This document shows positions 40,416-47,802 of a stretch of 64,000 nt of DNA, in pieces. A program made the position numbers and the translations under genes. The DNA is from Verrucomicrobiota bacterium. Lineage in GTDB: Bacteria; Verrucomicrobiota; Kiritimatiellia; CAIQIC01; JAGNIJ01. The notes below the pieces were generated by a model. It did no database searches, was not told the origin of the DNA, and worked only from the letters and a program-made list of their open reading frames with translations. The DNA lies in contig JAKLGK010000002.1 in assembly GCA_022710725.1 (NCBI GenBank), positions 186,001 to 250,000 on the forward strand, read 5' to 3'. The number at the start of each line of letters is the position of its first letter. Within the stretch, counting starts at the first letter, position 1.

Positions 40416-41458
40416 ACCGATCCCGAATCCGGCAGGCCGTGGAGCGGATGCGCGCCTACACGCCGGGCGAGCAGCCGCAGGAGCCCGGCTTCATCAAGCT
40501 CAACACGAACGAGAATCCGTACCCGCCGACGCCGGCGATCCGCGAGGCGCTCGAGCGCCCGCCGGACCGGTTGCGCCTGTACCCGGACCCGTTGTGCCAG
40601 GAACTGCGGCGCGAGCTGGCGCGGTTGCACGGCTGCCGGGCGGAGCAGGTCTTCGTCGGCAACGGCTCGGACGAGGTGCTCGCCCTGTGCGTCCGCGCGT
40701 TCGTGGAGCGGGACGGGACGATCGGCTTTTTTGACCCGTCGTATTCCCTCTATCCCGTGCTCGCGGCCGCCGAGGAGATCGCCGTGCGGCCCGTGCCCCT
40801 GAAGCCGGATTTCACCTGGGACATGCCCGCGGGGTACGCGGCGTCGCTGTTCTTCCTGACCACGCCGAACGCGCCCACGGCGCTGCAGTATCCGCGGGAA
40901 ACGGTCCGGTCCTTCTGCGCCGGATTCGACGGCGTGGTCGTGCTCGACGAGGCCTACGTGGATTTCGCGCGGGAGCATTTCATGGACATGGCGCTGGAAT
41001 TCGGCCACGTCCTCGTCGCCCGCTCGCTGTCGAAATCCTACTCCCTGGCCGGGTTGCGCGTCGGGTATGTCGTGGGCGCGGAGCCGCTGATCGCCGCGAT
41101 GTACAAGATCAAGGATTCCTATAACGTCGACCGCCTGGCGCAGGAGATCGCCCTCGCCGCGATCCGGGACCAGGCGCACATGCGGGCCAACGCGGCGCGA
41201 ATCCGCGCGACGCGGGAGCGGGCGGCCGCGGCCCTGCGGACGCGCGGCTTCGAGGTCGGACCGTCGGAGGCGAATTTCCTGTGGGCGCGGCCGTCCCGGC
41301 CGGCGGCCAGGGACCTGTACGAGGCCCTGCGGGCGCGAAAGATACTGGTGCGCTACTTCCCGGGGGAGCGGACCGGCGCGCACCTGCGCGTCACGATCGG
41401 CACGGACGGCGAGATGGACGCGCTGCTGCGCGCGCTCGACGAGATCGGCGCCGGCTGA
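40412..41458 (+). CDS. hisC: Histidinol-phosphate aminotransferase
   Basis: 348 residues from ATG at 40412. A class I/II PLP aminotransferase: FIKLNTNENPYPPTPAIREA near the N-terminus, VFVGNGSDEVLALCVRAFVE, FFLTTPNAPTALQY, VVVLDEAYVDFAREHFMD and the PLP lysine in LVARSLSKSYSLAGLRVGYV. The end (ILVRYFPGERTGAHLRVTIG) binds the substrate phosphate. It converts histidinol phosphate and glutamate and, in many bacteria, also acts on aromatic keto acids. No other his gene is near; the coupling to a C2H2-finger protein is unusual. Confidence 0.93.
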   Translation: MNRSRIRQAVERMRAYTPGEQPQEPGFIKLNTNENPYPPTPAIREALERPPDRLRLYPDPLCQELRRELARLHGCRAEQVFVGNGSDEVLALCVRAFVERDGTIGFFDPSYSLYPVLAAAEEIAVRPVPLKPDFTWDMPAGYAASLFFLTTPNAPTALQYPRETVRSFCAGFDGVVVLDEAYVDFAREHFMDMALEFGHVLVARSLSKSYSLAGLRVGYVVGAEPLIAAMYKIKDSYNVDRLAQEIALAAIRDQAHMRANAARIRATRERAAAALRTRGFEVGPSEANFLWARPSRPAARDLYEALRARKILVRYFPGERTGAHLRVTIGTDGEMDALLRALDEIGAG

Positions 41459-41465
41459 CCGGGGG

Positions 41466-42101
41466 TCAAGCCTCTTCCACGACTTCGTCCGCCAGTTCCT
41501 GCGCGGCCTCGATGGCCGTGGCCTTGCGATCCTCCGCGTCGAGGTGGCTCGGGTGCTGCCCGTCGGCCCACGCGATGGAGAAATTCTGGATGCCCACGGA
41601 GTTCAGGATGGCCGTGAGCTGGGGCGTGAGCTGGTCCTGCGGATCGCCCTCGCGCACGATGTCCGAGGAGGAAGCGAGCAGGATGGCCCGGGTGATGTGG
41701 TGCAGGGGGATGATGCTGCCGGCCTCGTACTTGAAGACCACGCCGGGCACCAGCACCTGGTCCAGCCACGCTTTCATGATCGCCGGCATGCCGCAGTTCC
41801 ACAGGGGCATCGTCAGCACGAGCACGTCGGCTTCCTCGAAGACCTTGGTCTGGGCGAGGGCGTAGCCTGCCGCGTTCTTCTCGGACGCGGTCGGGATGTA
41901 GCCGGGCTGGAGGATCGGATTCCAGAAGCACCGGTACGCGTCGTTGCCCAGGAAGGGCGGCGGGTTGTTGTACAGGTCCATGTTCGTGACGTTGATGTCC
42001 TTGTTGGACTCCGCCAGCCGGACAAAGAAAGCCGCCGCGAGCTGTTTGGAGGTGGATTGGTCGATCGGCTTGTTGCTGGCGCAGACGTGCAGCAGGTTCA
42101 T
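41466..42101 (-). CDS. azoR: FMN-dependent NADH:quinone/azo reductase (flavodoxin-like)
   Basis: 211 residues. The flavodoxin-like fold of the AzoR/NQO2 family is shown by MNLLHVCASNKPIDQSTSKQ (phosphate-binding loop), DVLVLTMPLWNCGMPAIMKA with the conserved MPxWN FMN loop, and LDQVLVPGVVFKYEAGSIIP, followed by ITRAILLASSSDIVREGDPQ. It transfers two electrons from NAD(P)H to quinones or azo compounds, which protects against quinone stress. GGAG lies before the ATG. The gene stands between hisC and the kinase gene without obvious linkage. Confidence 0.85.
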   Translation of the reverse strand: MNLLHVCASNKPIDQSTSKQLAAAFFVRLAESNKDINVTNMDLYNNPPPFLGNDAYRCFWNPILQPGYIPTASEKNAAGYALAQTKVFEEADVLVLTMPLWNCGMPAIMKAWLDQVLVPGVVFKYEAGSIIPLHHITRAILLASSSDIVREGDPQDQLTPQLTAILNSVGIQNFSIAWADGQHPSHLDAEDRKATAIEAAQELADEVVEEA

Positions 42102-42138
42102 GTCTTCTCCTATCTATGTTCGGTTCGGCAAAACGCTT

Positions 42139-43341
42139 TCATTCCCGCCCGGCCGCCGGGAGGTCCGCCGGTTCCGGCAGCGGGTTCATCAGCTTGGCCA
42201 GGTAATTTTCCAATTCCCGCCCATATTCCGTATCTTTGCCCAACTGGGCAAGCTGTTTGTGCACGAGCACGAGGCCCTGGCTGCCGACCTCGGCCTCCTC
42301 GGCGTTGGGATAGCGGCGCTTCGGCTCCGGATCGAGGAAGCGCTGGAGCAGGACGACGAACTGGGCGTTCTGCCGGACGTGGTCGGGCAGCAGTTCGGGC
42401 AGTTTCTTCACGGCCTCGATCTTCGCGTTGAGCAGGTCGGGCTCGCTCTTGCCGGCCGGATTGAGCAGCGGCTGGCCGCGCAGCATCTCGAGGCCGACGG
42501 CGCCGACGCTGTAGATGTCGCCCTGGGCGATGCTCGGCTCGCGCCGGTGCATCTCGGGCGCCATGTAGAGCGGCGTGCCGAGCAGGAGGGATACTTTTTC
42601 GTTCAAACGGACCGCGCGGCCGTAGTCCACGAGCTTCACGTAACCCAGCCGGTCGATCATGATGTTGGCCGGCTTGATGTCGCTGTGGACGAAGCCCATC
42701 TCGTGGAGCGTCTCCAGCCCGCGCAGGGCCTGGCGCATGATGTAGAGCGCGATGCCCGGCTGGATCGAGACCCGGTCGCCCTGCACCCGGAAGATCACGT
42801 CGGTGAACCGCGCCCACTCGGCCGGAGTGCAGAACGGCTTGACCAGCTCCAAGTGCTTCCCGTCGAGGAGGTAGCGAAGGCTGACGCCGTCGACGACCTC
42901 CATCTGGATGTACCCGATGCCGTTGCTTTCCTCGTAGATTTCCGGCGCGACGAGGTTCGGGCTCTTGACGAGCTGGAGCTTCGAGGTCTGGGCGGCGATA
43001 CGGCCCATGTCCGTCCAGTACTTCTTGGCGCTGGGATAGATGCCGGGATCGAAGATCTTGATGGCGTGCCGGGTCACGCAGCCCCGCGCGCCCTGCCGGA
43101 GGCCGAGGAAGACCACGCCCTGCCGGCCGCGGCCGAGTTCCTTGAGGAAGCGATACGCGACGGGATAGTAGATGGCCCGGGCACGCAGGATGGCCTTGTA
43201 GTTGGCCGTCAGCTGCTGGCTGCCCTTGCCGGCGGGCTCGGCCGGCGTGTCCGCCAGCGTGGTCAGGTCCGCCCCGGCCGGGTCGAAGGCCGTCAGATCC
43301 TCCGCCTCGGTCGTCTGGTCGTGCAAGGGGTCGCGATTCAC
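42139..43341 (-). CDS. Hanks-type serine/threonine protein kinase, non-RD variant
   Basis: 400 residues from GTG at 43341; the longer frame has no ribosome site and an unlikely N-terminus. The kinase domain spans about 60-350: glycine loop LGRGRQGVVFLGLRQGARG, VAIK-equivalent Lys in RHAIKIFDPG, HSDIKPANIMIDRLGYVKLV in which the HRD arginine is replaced by Ser, DYGRAV in place of DFG, and LLGTPLYMAPEMHRREPSIA, YSVGAVGLEMLRGQPLL. No transmembrane segment, so it is soluble. The changed HRD/DFG residues mean activity may not depend on activation-loop phosphorylation. The N-terminus (40 residues) is acidic and disordered. A promoter lies seven bases from the GTG. Confidence 0.9.
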   Translation of the reverse strand: MNRDPLHDQTTEAEDLTAFDPAGADLTTLADTPAEPAGKGSQQLTANYKAILRARAIYYPVAYRFLKELGRGRQGVVFLGLRQGARGCVTRHAIKIFDPGIYPSAKKYWTDMGRIAAQTSKLQLVKSPNLVAPEIYEESNGIGYIQMEVVDGVSLRYLLDGKHLELVKPFCTPAEWARFTDVIFRVQGDRVSIQPGIALYIMRQALRGLETLHEMGFVHSDIKPANIMIDRLGYVKLVDYGRAVRLNEKVSLLLGTPLYMAPEMHRREPSIAQGDIYSVGAVGLEMLRGQPLLNPAGKSEPDLLNAKIEAVKKLPELLPDHVRQNAQFVVLLQRFLDPEPKRRYPNAEEAEVGSQGLVLVHKQLAQLGKDTEYGRELENYLAKLMNPLPEPADLPAAGRE

Positions 43342-43348
43342 GCGCCAC

Positions 43349-43376
43349 AGTTTACGCGGGAATGTCGAATAGGCAA
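43349..43376 (-). promoter_or_regulatory. Predicted leaderless promoter of the kinase gene
   Basis: On the minus strand TTGCCT (43376-43371), a 16-bp spacer and TAAACT (43354-43349), then seven bases to the GTG at 43341. No ribosome site fits. Confidence 0.5.
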
Positions 43377-43413
43377 CAGCAGAGTGCGGAGCGGGCCGCG
43401 GATGAAAAAACGC

Positions 43414-43442
43414 TTGGCAATCCGGGCGGTCCCCGGCATAGT
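43414..43442 (+). promoter_or_regulatory. Predicted efp promoter
   Basis: TTGGCA (43414-43419), a 17-bp spacer and CATAGT (43437-43442), 65 bp before the efp ATG at 43508. Confidence 0.5.
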
Positions 43443-43507
43443 GCATGCCCGGTTTCGTCCCGGCCACGGGGCGCGGTGTGGCGGTTCATCAAGCGGAAGG
43501 TGTGGAC

Positions 43508-44074
43508 ATGTATACGGTTTCGGATCTTCGCAAAGGCATCAAGATCGAGCTCGACGGCGTGCCGTTCGAGGTCGTGGAGTTCGAGTTCTTCAAGCCCGGC
43601 AAGGGCCAGGCGATGTACAAGTGCCGCATCAAGAACCTGTTGACGGGCGCCGTCACGGACCGGACCTTCCGCGCCGTGGACAAGATCGGCCAGCCGGACA
43701 TCGAGGAGCGGGACCTCGTCTATTCCTACCCCGAGGGCGATCACTACGTCTTCATGGATCACAAGACCTACGAGCAGGTCGTCATCAGCGCGGAGGCCGT
43801 GGGCGACCAGAAGTATTTCCTCGTCGAGGAGCTGGAGGTCAGCGTGCTGTTCTTCAACGGGCGCGCCATCCAGATCAACCTGCCGTCCTTCGTGGAGAAG
43901 GTCATCGCCGAGACCGAGCCCGGCGCGCGCGGCGACACCGCGACCAACGTGCTCAAGCCGGCCAAGTTGGAAAACGGCTACGAGCTGGGCGTGCCGCTCT
44001 TCATCAACGCCGGCGACACCGTCCGCATCGACACCCGGACCGGCAAGTACTTCGACCGCGTGAGCAAGGGCTGA
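43508..44074 (+). CDS. efp: Elongation factor P
   Basis: 188 residues from ATG at 43508; the frame upstream is not conserved. The KOW-like domain 1 contains the modified loop PGKGQAMYKC with Lys32 at the tip, so the residue equivalent to Lys34 of E. coli is kept. Domains 2 and 3 follow (QVVISAEAVGDQKYFLVEEL, AIQINLPSFVEKVIAETEPG, and the C-terminal GYELGVPLFINAGDTVRIDT RTGKYFDRV). EF-P relieves ribosome stalling at polyproline. The downstream gene encodes EpmA, the ligase for lysylation of this Lys, which fixes the modification type as beta-lysyl-like. Confidence 0.97.
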   Translation: MYTVSDLRKGIKIELDGVPFEVVEFEFFKPGKGQAMYKCRIKNLLTGAVTDRTFRAVDKIGQPDIEERDLVYSYPEGDHYVFMDHKTYEQVVISAEAVGDQKYFLVEELEVSVLFFNGRAIQINLPSFVEKVIAETEPGARGDTATNVLKPAKLENGYELGVPLFINAGDTVRIDTRTGKYFDRVSKG

Positions 44075-44099
44075 CGGGCTCGCGGCCCGCGGGGCTCCC

Positions 44100-45026
44100 A
44101 TGAGCGCCGACGCCGAACACCTCCGCGCCGTCCGCCCCGCGCTGGAACTGCGCGCGCGCCTGATGCGGGCCCTGCGCACCTTCTTCGCCGACCGCGGCTT
44201 CCTGGAGATCGAGACGCCCGTCCGGCTGCGGGCCCCCGCGCCGGAACTCCACATCGACGCCGAGCCCTCGGGCGACGCCTGGCTGCGCACCTCGCCCGAG
44301 CTCCACATGAAGCGGCTGCTCGCCGCCGGCTACGAGCGGATCTTCCAGGTCGGCCCCTGCTTCCGCCGGGGCGAGTTCGGAGCCCGGCACCGGCCGGAGT
44401 ACGCCATGCTGGAATGGTACCGCGCCGGCGCCGACTACCACGATGTCCTGGTCGACACGAAAGCGCTCGTTCTTGGCCTGGCGCGCGAGGTCCTGGGCAC
44501 GACGCGGCTCCGCCGCGGCGGCCGCGAAGTGACCCTCGAGCCCGCGTGGGCATACCTGACCGTCTCCGAGGCGTTCATCGGGTTCGCGGGCTGGGATCCC
44601 GTCGAGCGGTTCGATCCCGACCGCTTCGATCTCGACCTGGTGGACAAGGTCGAACCGCAACTGCCGCGCGAGGTGCCGGTTGTCCTGGCCGATTACCCCG
44701 CGCCGGCCGCCGCCCTCGCGCGGCGCAAACCGGGCCGGCCCGCCGTGGCCGAGCGGTGGGAGCTGTACCTGGACGGGATCGAGATCGCCAACGCCTACTC
44801 CGAGCTGACCGATCCCGTCGAGCAGGCCGCGCGGTTCGAGGAATGGAACCGCGCGCGGGCCGCCGCCGGCAAGCCGGTCTACCCGCCGGACCGGGAATTC
44901 CTGGCGGCGCTGGAAAAAGGACTGCCCGCGTGCGCGGGAGTGGCGCTTGGCGTGGATCGCCTGGCCATGCTCTTCGCCGGCGCGGAATCGCTGGACGAGG
45001 TGCTGCCGTTTCACGAGGGGGCTTGA
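44100..45026 (+). CDS. epmA: Elongation factor P-(R)-beta-lysine ligase
   Basis: 308 residues, the length of GenX/PoxA proteins and much shorter than lysyl-tRNA synthetase because the anticodon-binding domain is absent. Class II motifs: TFFADRGFLEIETPVRLRA (motif 1), YERIFQVGPCFRRGEFGARH with RPEYAMLEWY (motif 2), and GVALGVDRLAMLFAGAESLD (motif 3). LTDPVEQAARFEEWNRARAA is family-specific. It attaches (R)-beta-lysine to Lys32 of EF-P. The 25-bp gap to efp implies one operon. No EpmB-type lysine 2,3-aminomutase is in the window. Confidence 0.95.
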   Translation: MSADAEHLRAVRPALELRARLMRALRTFFADRGFLEIETPVRLRAPAPELHIDAEPSGDAWLRTSPELHMKRLLAAGYERIFQVGPCFRRGEFGARHRPEYAMLEWYRAGADYHDVLVDTKALVLGLAREVLGTTRLRRGGREVTLEPAWAYLTVSEAFIGFAGWDPVERFDPDRFDLDLVDKVEPQLPREVPVVLADYPAPAAALARRKPGRPAVAERWELYLDGIEIANAYSELTDPVEQAARFEEWNRARAAAGKPVYPPDREFLAALEKGLPACAGVALGVDRLAMLFAGAESLDEVLPFHEGA

Positions 45027-45052
45027 TCGCTCCGGCCGGGACGCGGTAGCAT
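45023..45052 (+). promoter_or_regulatory. Predicted promoter of the DUF2339 gene
   Basis: TTGATC (45023-45028), an 18-bp spacer and TAGCAT (45047-45052), overlapping the end of epmA and followed by GGGGAGG and ATG 45072. Confidence 0.4.
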
Positions 45053-45071
45053 TCCGGTGGGGAGGTCGCCG

Positions 45072-47273
45072 ATGGAAGCGATTGTTTTGCTCGCGCTCGT
45101 GCTGCTGGTGCTGCCGATCATCCTGGCCTCTGTCGCCTTTGTCAGAACCCGATCCATGGCCGAGCGGCTGCAGGCGCTGGAGGCCCGGCTGGCGAGGCTG
45201 GCCGGCCCGCCGCCTGCGCCCCGGGCCGAACCCGTGTCGGCGCCGACGCTGCCTGAACCTGTCCTCGCGGCGCCGCGGCCGGCTCTGCGACGGCCCGTTG
45301 TACCTGTCCCCCCAGTGGTCGCGCCGCCGGCGTCGTCCGCGAAGCCGAGTCTGGAACTGGCGCTCGGCGGGAAACTGGCCAGCTTCATCGGGATAGCCGC
45401 CCTGGTGACGGGCGTGGTCTTCTTCGTGGGCTACGCGATTCAGCGCGAGTGGATCGGGCCCGGGCTCCGGGTCGGCCTGGGCCTGCTCGCGGGCCTGGCG
45501 CTGGCCGGTCTGGGATACATGGCGGAGCGGCGCGATCGGAAATACGCCGTGCTGGCGCGCGCGCTGACCGGCGGCGGGGCGGCGTTGTTCTACTTCAGCG
45601 TGTTTGCCGCGTATCAGATTTACTCGCTCATTCCGATCCCCGTCGCCCTCCTGGGCTTGCTGTCCAGCGCGGGCGCCGCGCTGGCCCTGGCGGCGTTCTA
45701 CGACAGCCAGGCCGTGGCCGTGCTCGGAGTGCTGGGCGCGTTTCTCACGCCCCCGCTGATCGGCAGCCGCCTGGGCGTGGGCCTCTTTCCCCTGGTATTT
45801 GCGGCCGTGGTCAATGTCCCCGTCCTGCTGCTGGGCCTGCGCCGGAAATGGCAGTGGCTGTATAACCTGGCCTTCCTGTTCACCGTGGGGTTGGCCGCCG
45901 CCTGGCTCGATCGCAAGTTGCCGGGCCTGGCGGACGGCGCCTGGCGGACGGGCCTGGGCTTTGTCCTGCTGTTTCACGCGGAGTTTGTGGCCCTGGGCCT
46001 GCTCCGCCTGAACACGGAGCCGGCCGACGAGGAGCGGCCGCTCGACCAGCTTCGCCTCGGGTTGTCCACGCTGGCGCTGCTGGGCGCGTTGCGCTGGATT
46101 TTCGGGCCGGCGGCGTTGCGCGACTGGATCGGCGCGGCCTTCGCCCTGGCGGCGCTGTCGCACGCGGGGCTGGCGCGGCTCGGGTGGATCGGGCGATCAG
46201 GCCTCCGGCAGGAGGTCATGACCCTGCTGCTGGGCGCGATCACCTTTGCCTGCTTTGCCGTGCCGGTCCAGTTCGACGGCGTATGGATTTCGCTGGGCTG
46301 GGCGGTCGAAGGCGCCGCCCTCGCCGGGTTCGCCGTGTGGATCCGGTCGGACCTCCTGCAAGGGATCGCCGTTTTCCTCGGCGTGCTGGGCCTGGCCAAG
46401 TCCGTCCTGTTCGACGTCTCGCTGTATACCGTCTCGCCGCGCGTTTTCCTGAACGGGCGGTTCGCGACCGGGCTGCTGGCCTCGGGGTTGCTGGGCGTGC
46501 AGGGCTGGCTGCACGGGCGTTCCTCCTCGCCGCAGGCCCCGGGCCGGGCGCAGCACCTGGCCGCCCTGGCCGTGCTGGCCGCGCTGGTCGTGTTCTTCGC
46601 CGACGTGTTCCATACGATGGACACGGATCTCCCCTGGCCGTGGCTGTTCAGCACCGTGGCGGTTTTTGCCGCGGGCTGGGGGCTGGTGCTGCTCGCGCCG
46701 CGCGCGTCGCTGCCGGGCGCGCTCGGGATCCTCCTGCTGCTGGCCGTGCCGGTGAAGATCCTGGTGGATGTCGCGAGCTGTTGGGATGGCTACCGCGCCG
46801 GCTTCTCCCCCTTCCTCAACGGCGTGATCGTGGCGCAATTGGCCCTGCTGGCCGGCCTCTGCGCGGCGAGGCGGCTGCTGGCACGCCAGGCCAGGCCCGC
46901 CGACGGGCGTTGGCCGGCGGGCGAGTCGATCAACCTGCTGTCGCTGGCGTCCGGGATCCTGCTGGTGACGCTGGAACTGCACCGCTCGTCCTTCGCCTGG
47001 GCGCGGCCGGCCATCACGCTCTGGTGGGCGGTGTGCGCGATGGCGCTGGCGGTGGCGGGCATCCTGCGGCGCCGGGCGGAGTGGCGGTACCTGGCCCTGG
47101 CCGTGTTCTGCGCGGCCGTGGCCAAGGTGTACCTGGTGGACCTGGCCGTGCTGAAAGGCCTCCAACGCGTGGCCGCCTTTATCGGCGTGGGCCTGCTGCT
47201 GCTGGCGCTGTCCTATCTCTATCAGCGCCTCGCGCCGCTCTGGAGCCCGCCCGGTTCGGCGGATCAGCGCTGA
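45072..47273 (+). CDS. DUF2339 polytopic membrane protein
   Basis: 733 residues from ATG at 45072 with GGGAGG before it; the upstream in-frame start at 45057 lacks one. The N-terminus has one helix (IVLLALVLLVLPIILASVAF), then a short coiled segment (SMAERLQALEARLARLAG) and a Pro/Ala linker, which is the DUF2339 layout. About 20 hydrophobic segments follow, for example FIGIAALVTGVVFFVGYAIQ, AGLALAGLGYMAERRDRKYA and YLVDLAVLKGLQRVAAFIGV. Function unknown; such proteins are widespread in Gram-negative envelopes. The gene ends with a 10-bp overlap with the lipoprotein gene on the other strand. Confidence 0.88.
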   Translation: MEAIVLLALVLLVLPIILASVAFVRTRSMAERLQALEARLARLAGPPPAPRAEPVSAPTLPEPVLAAPRPALRRPVVPVPPVVAPPASSAKPSLELALGGKLASFIGIAALVTGVVFFVGYAIQREWIGPGLRVGLGLLAGLALAGLGYMAERRDRKYAVLARALTGGGAALFYFSVFAAYQIYSLIPIPVALLGLLSSAGAALALAAFYDSQAVAVLGVLGAFLTPPLIGSRLGVGLFPLVFAAVVNVPVLLLGLRRKWQWLYNLAFLFTVGLAAAWLDRKLPGLADGAWRTGLGFVLLFHAEFVALGLLRLNTEPADEERPLDQLRLGLSTLALLGALRWIFGPAALRDWIGAAFALAALSHAGLARLGWIGRSGLRQEVMTLLLGAITFACFAVPVQFDGVWISLGWAVEGAALAGFAVWIRSDLLQGIAVFLGVLGLAKSVLFDVSLYTVSPRVFLNGRFATGLLASGLLGVQGWLHGRSSSPQAPGRAQHLAALAVLAALVVFFADVFHTMDTDLPWPWLFSTVAVFAAGWGLVLLAPRASLPGALGILLLLAVPVKILVDVASCWDGYRAGFSPFLNGVIVAQLALLAGLCAARRLLARQARPADGRWPAGESINLLSLASGILLVTLELHRSSFAWARPAITLWWAVCAMALAVAGILRRRAEWRYLALAVFCAAVAKVYLVDLAVLKGLQRVAAFIGVGLLLLALSYLYQRLAPLWSPPGSADQR

Positions 47274-47704
47274 ACCCGCTCGATGGCGCGGACCTTCTTG
47301 TCCTTGATCTCCACGCGCAGCCTCTCGTAGTCGTGCCGGATATCCACGTCCACCCAGATCGTGTCCGAGACCGAATGCGAGACGCCCTTCGCATCGCGGA
47401 CGCGGCCCCGGTATTCCACCTGCTGGCGGTCCCGGGTCGAGTAGTACCCGACGTACGACCAGATTTCGGTCGTGCCGGATTCCGTCTGCCGGGTGTACAT
47501 GCGGTCCGGCTTGCCGAGGGCGAGGAAGACGGCGTCCTCGGCGAAGCCGACGGCGATCTGGCCCTTGCGCACCTGCTCCTGGACCTCGGGGGCCAGGGCG
47601 TCGAACATCTCCGGGTTCTTCTTGATGCGGCTCTCGGGCGTCGCGCAGCCCGCGAGCAGCAGGGCCGCGAGGGCCCAGCCGTACGGATGGAGAATCGTCT
47701 TCAT
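47264..47704 (-). CDS. Small lipoprotein, SmpA/OmlA-like
   Basis: 146 residues. The N-terminus (WALAALLLAGCATPES) ends in a lipobox LAGC with Cys20, so it is a lipoprotein. The mature part resembles the BamE/OmlA fold: VQEQVRKGQIAVGFAEDAVF, ALGKPDRMYTRQTESGTTEI, WSYVGYYSTRDRQQVEYRGR and a closing strand pair. These small lipoproteins often act in outer-membrane assembly or as inhibitors. The sequence is not close enough to call BamE. It is convergent with the DUF2339 gene and divergent from the 1818-residue surface protein. Confidence 0.8.
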   Translation of the reverse strand: MKTILHPYGWALAALLLAGCATPESRIKKNPEMFDALAPEVQEQVRKGQIAVGFAEDAVFLALGKPDRMYTRQTESGTTEIWSYVGYYSTRDRQQVEYRGRVRDAKGVSHSVSDTIWVDVDIRHDYERLRVEIKDKKVRAIERVQR

Positions 47705-47802
47705 GTTTACATCTTACATCCCCGGACCCGTTCGATAAAGTCTCTTTCGGACTTCAGCCGCGGCGGCCGATCCGGTATGCTGGCCCCTGTCAAGGAGGCG
47801 AG

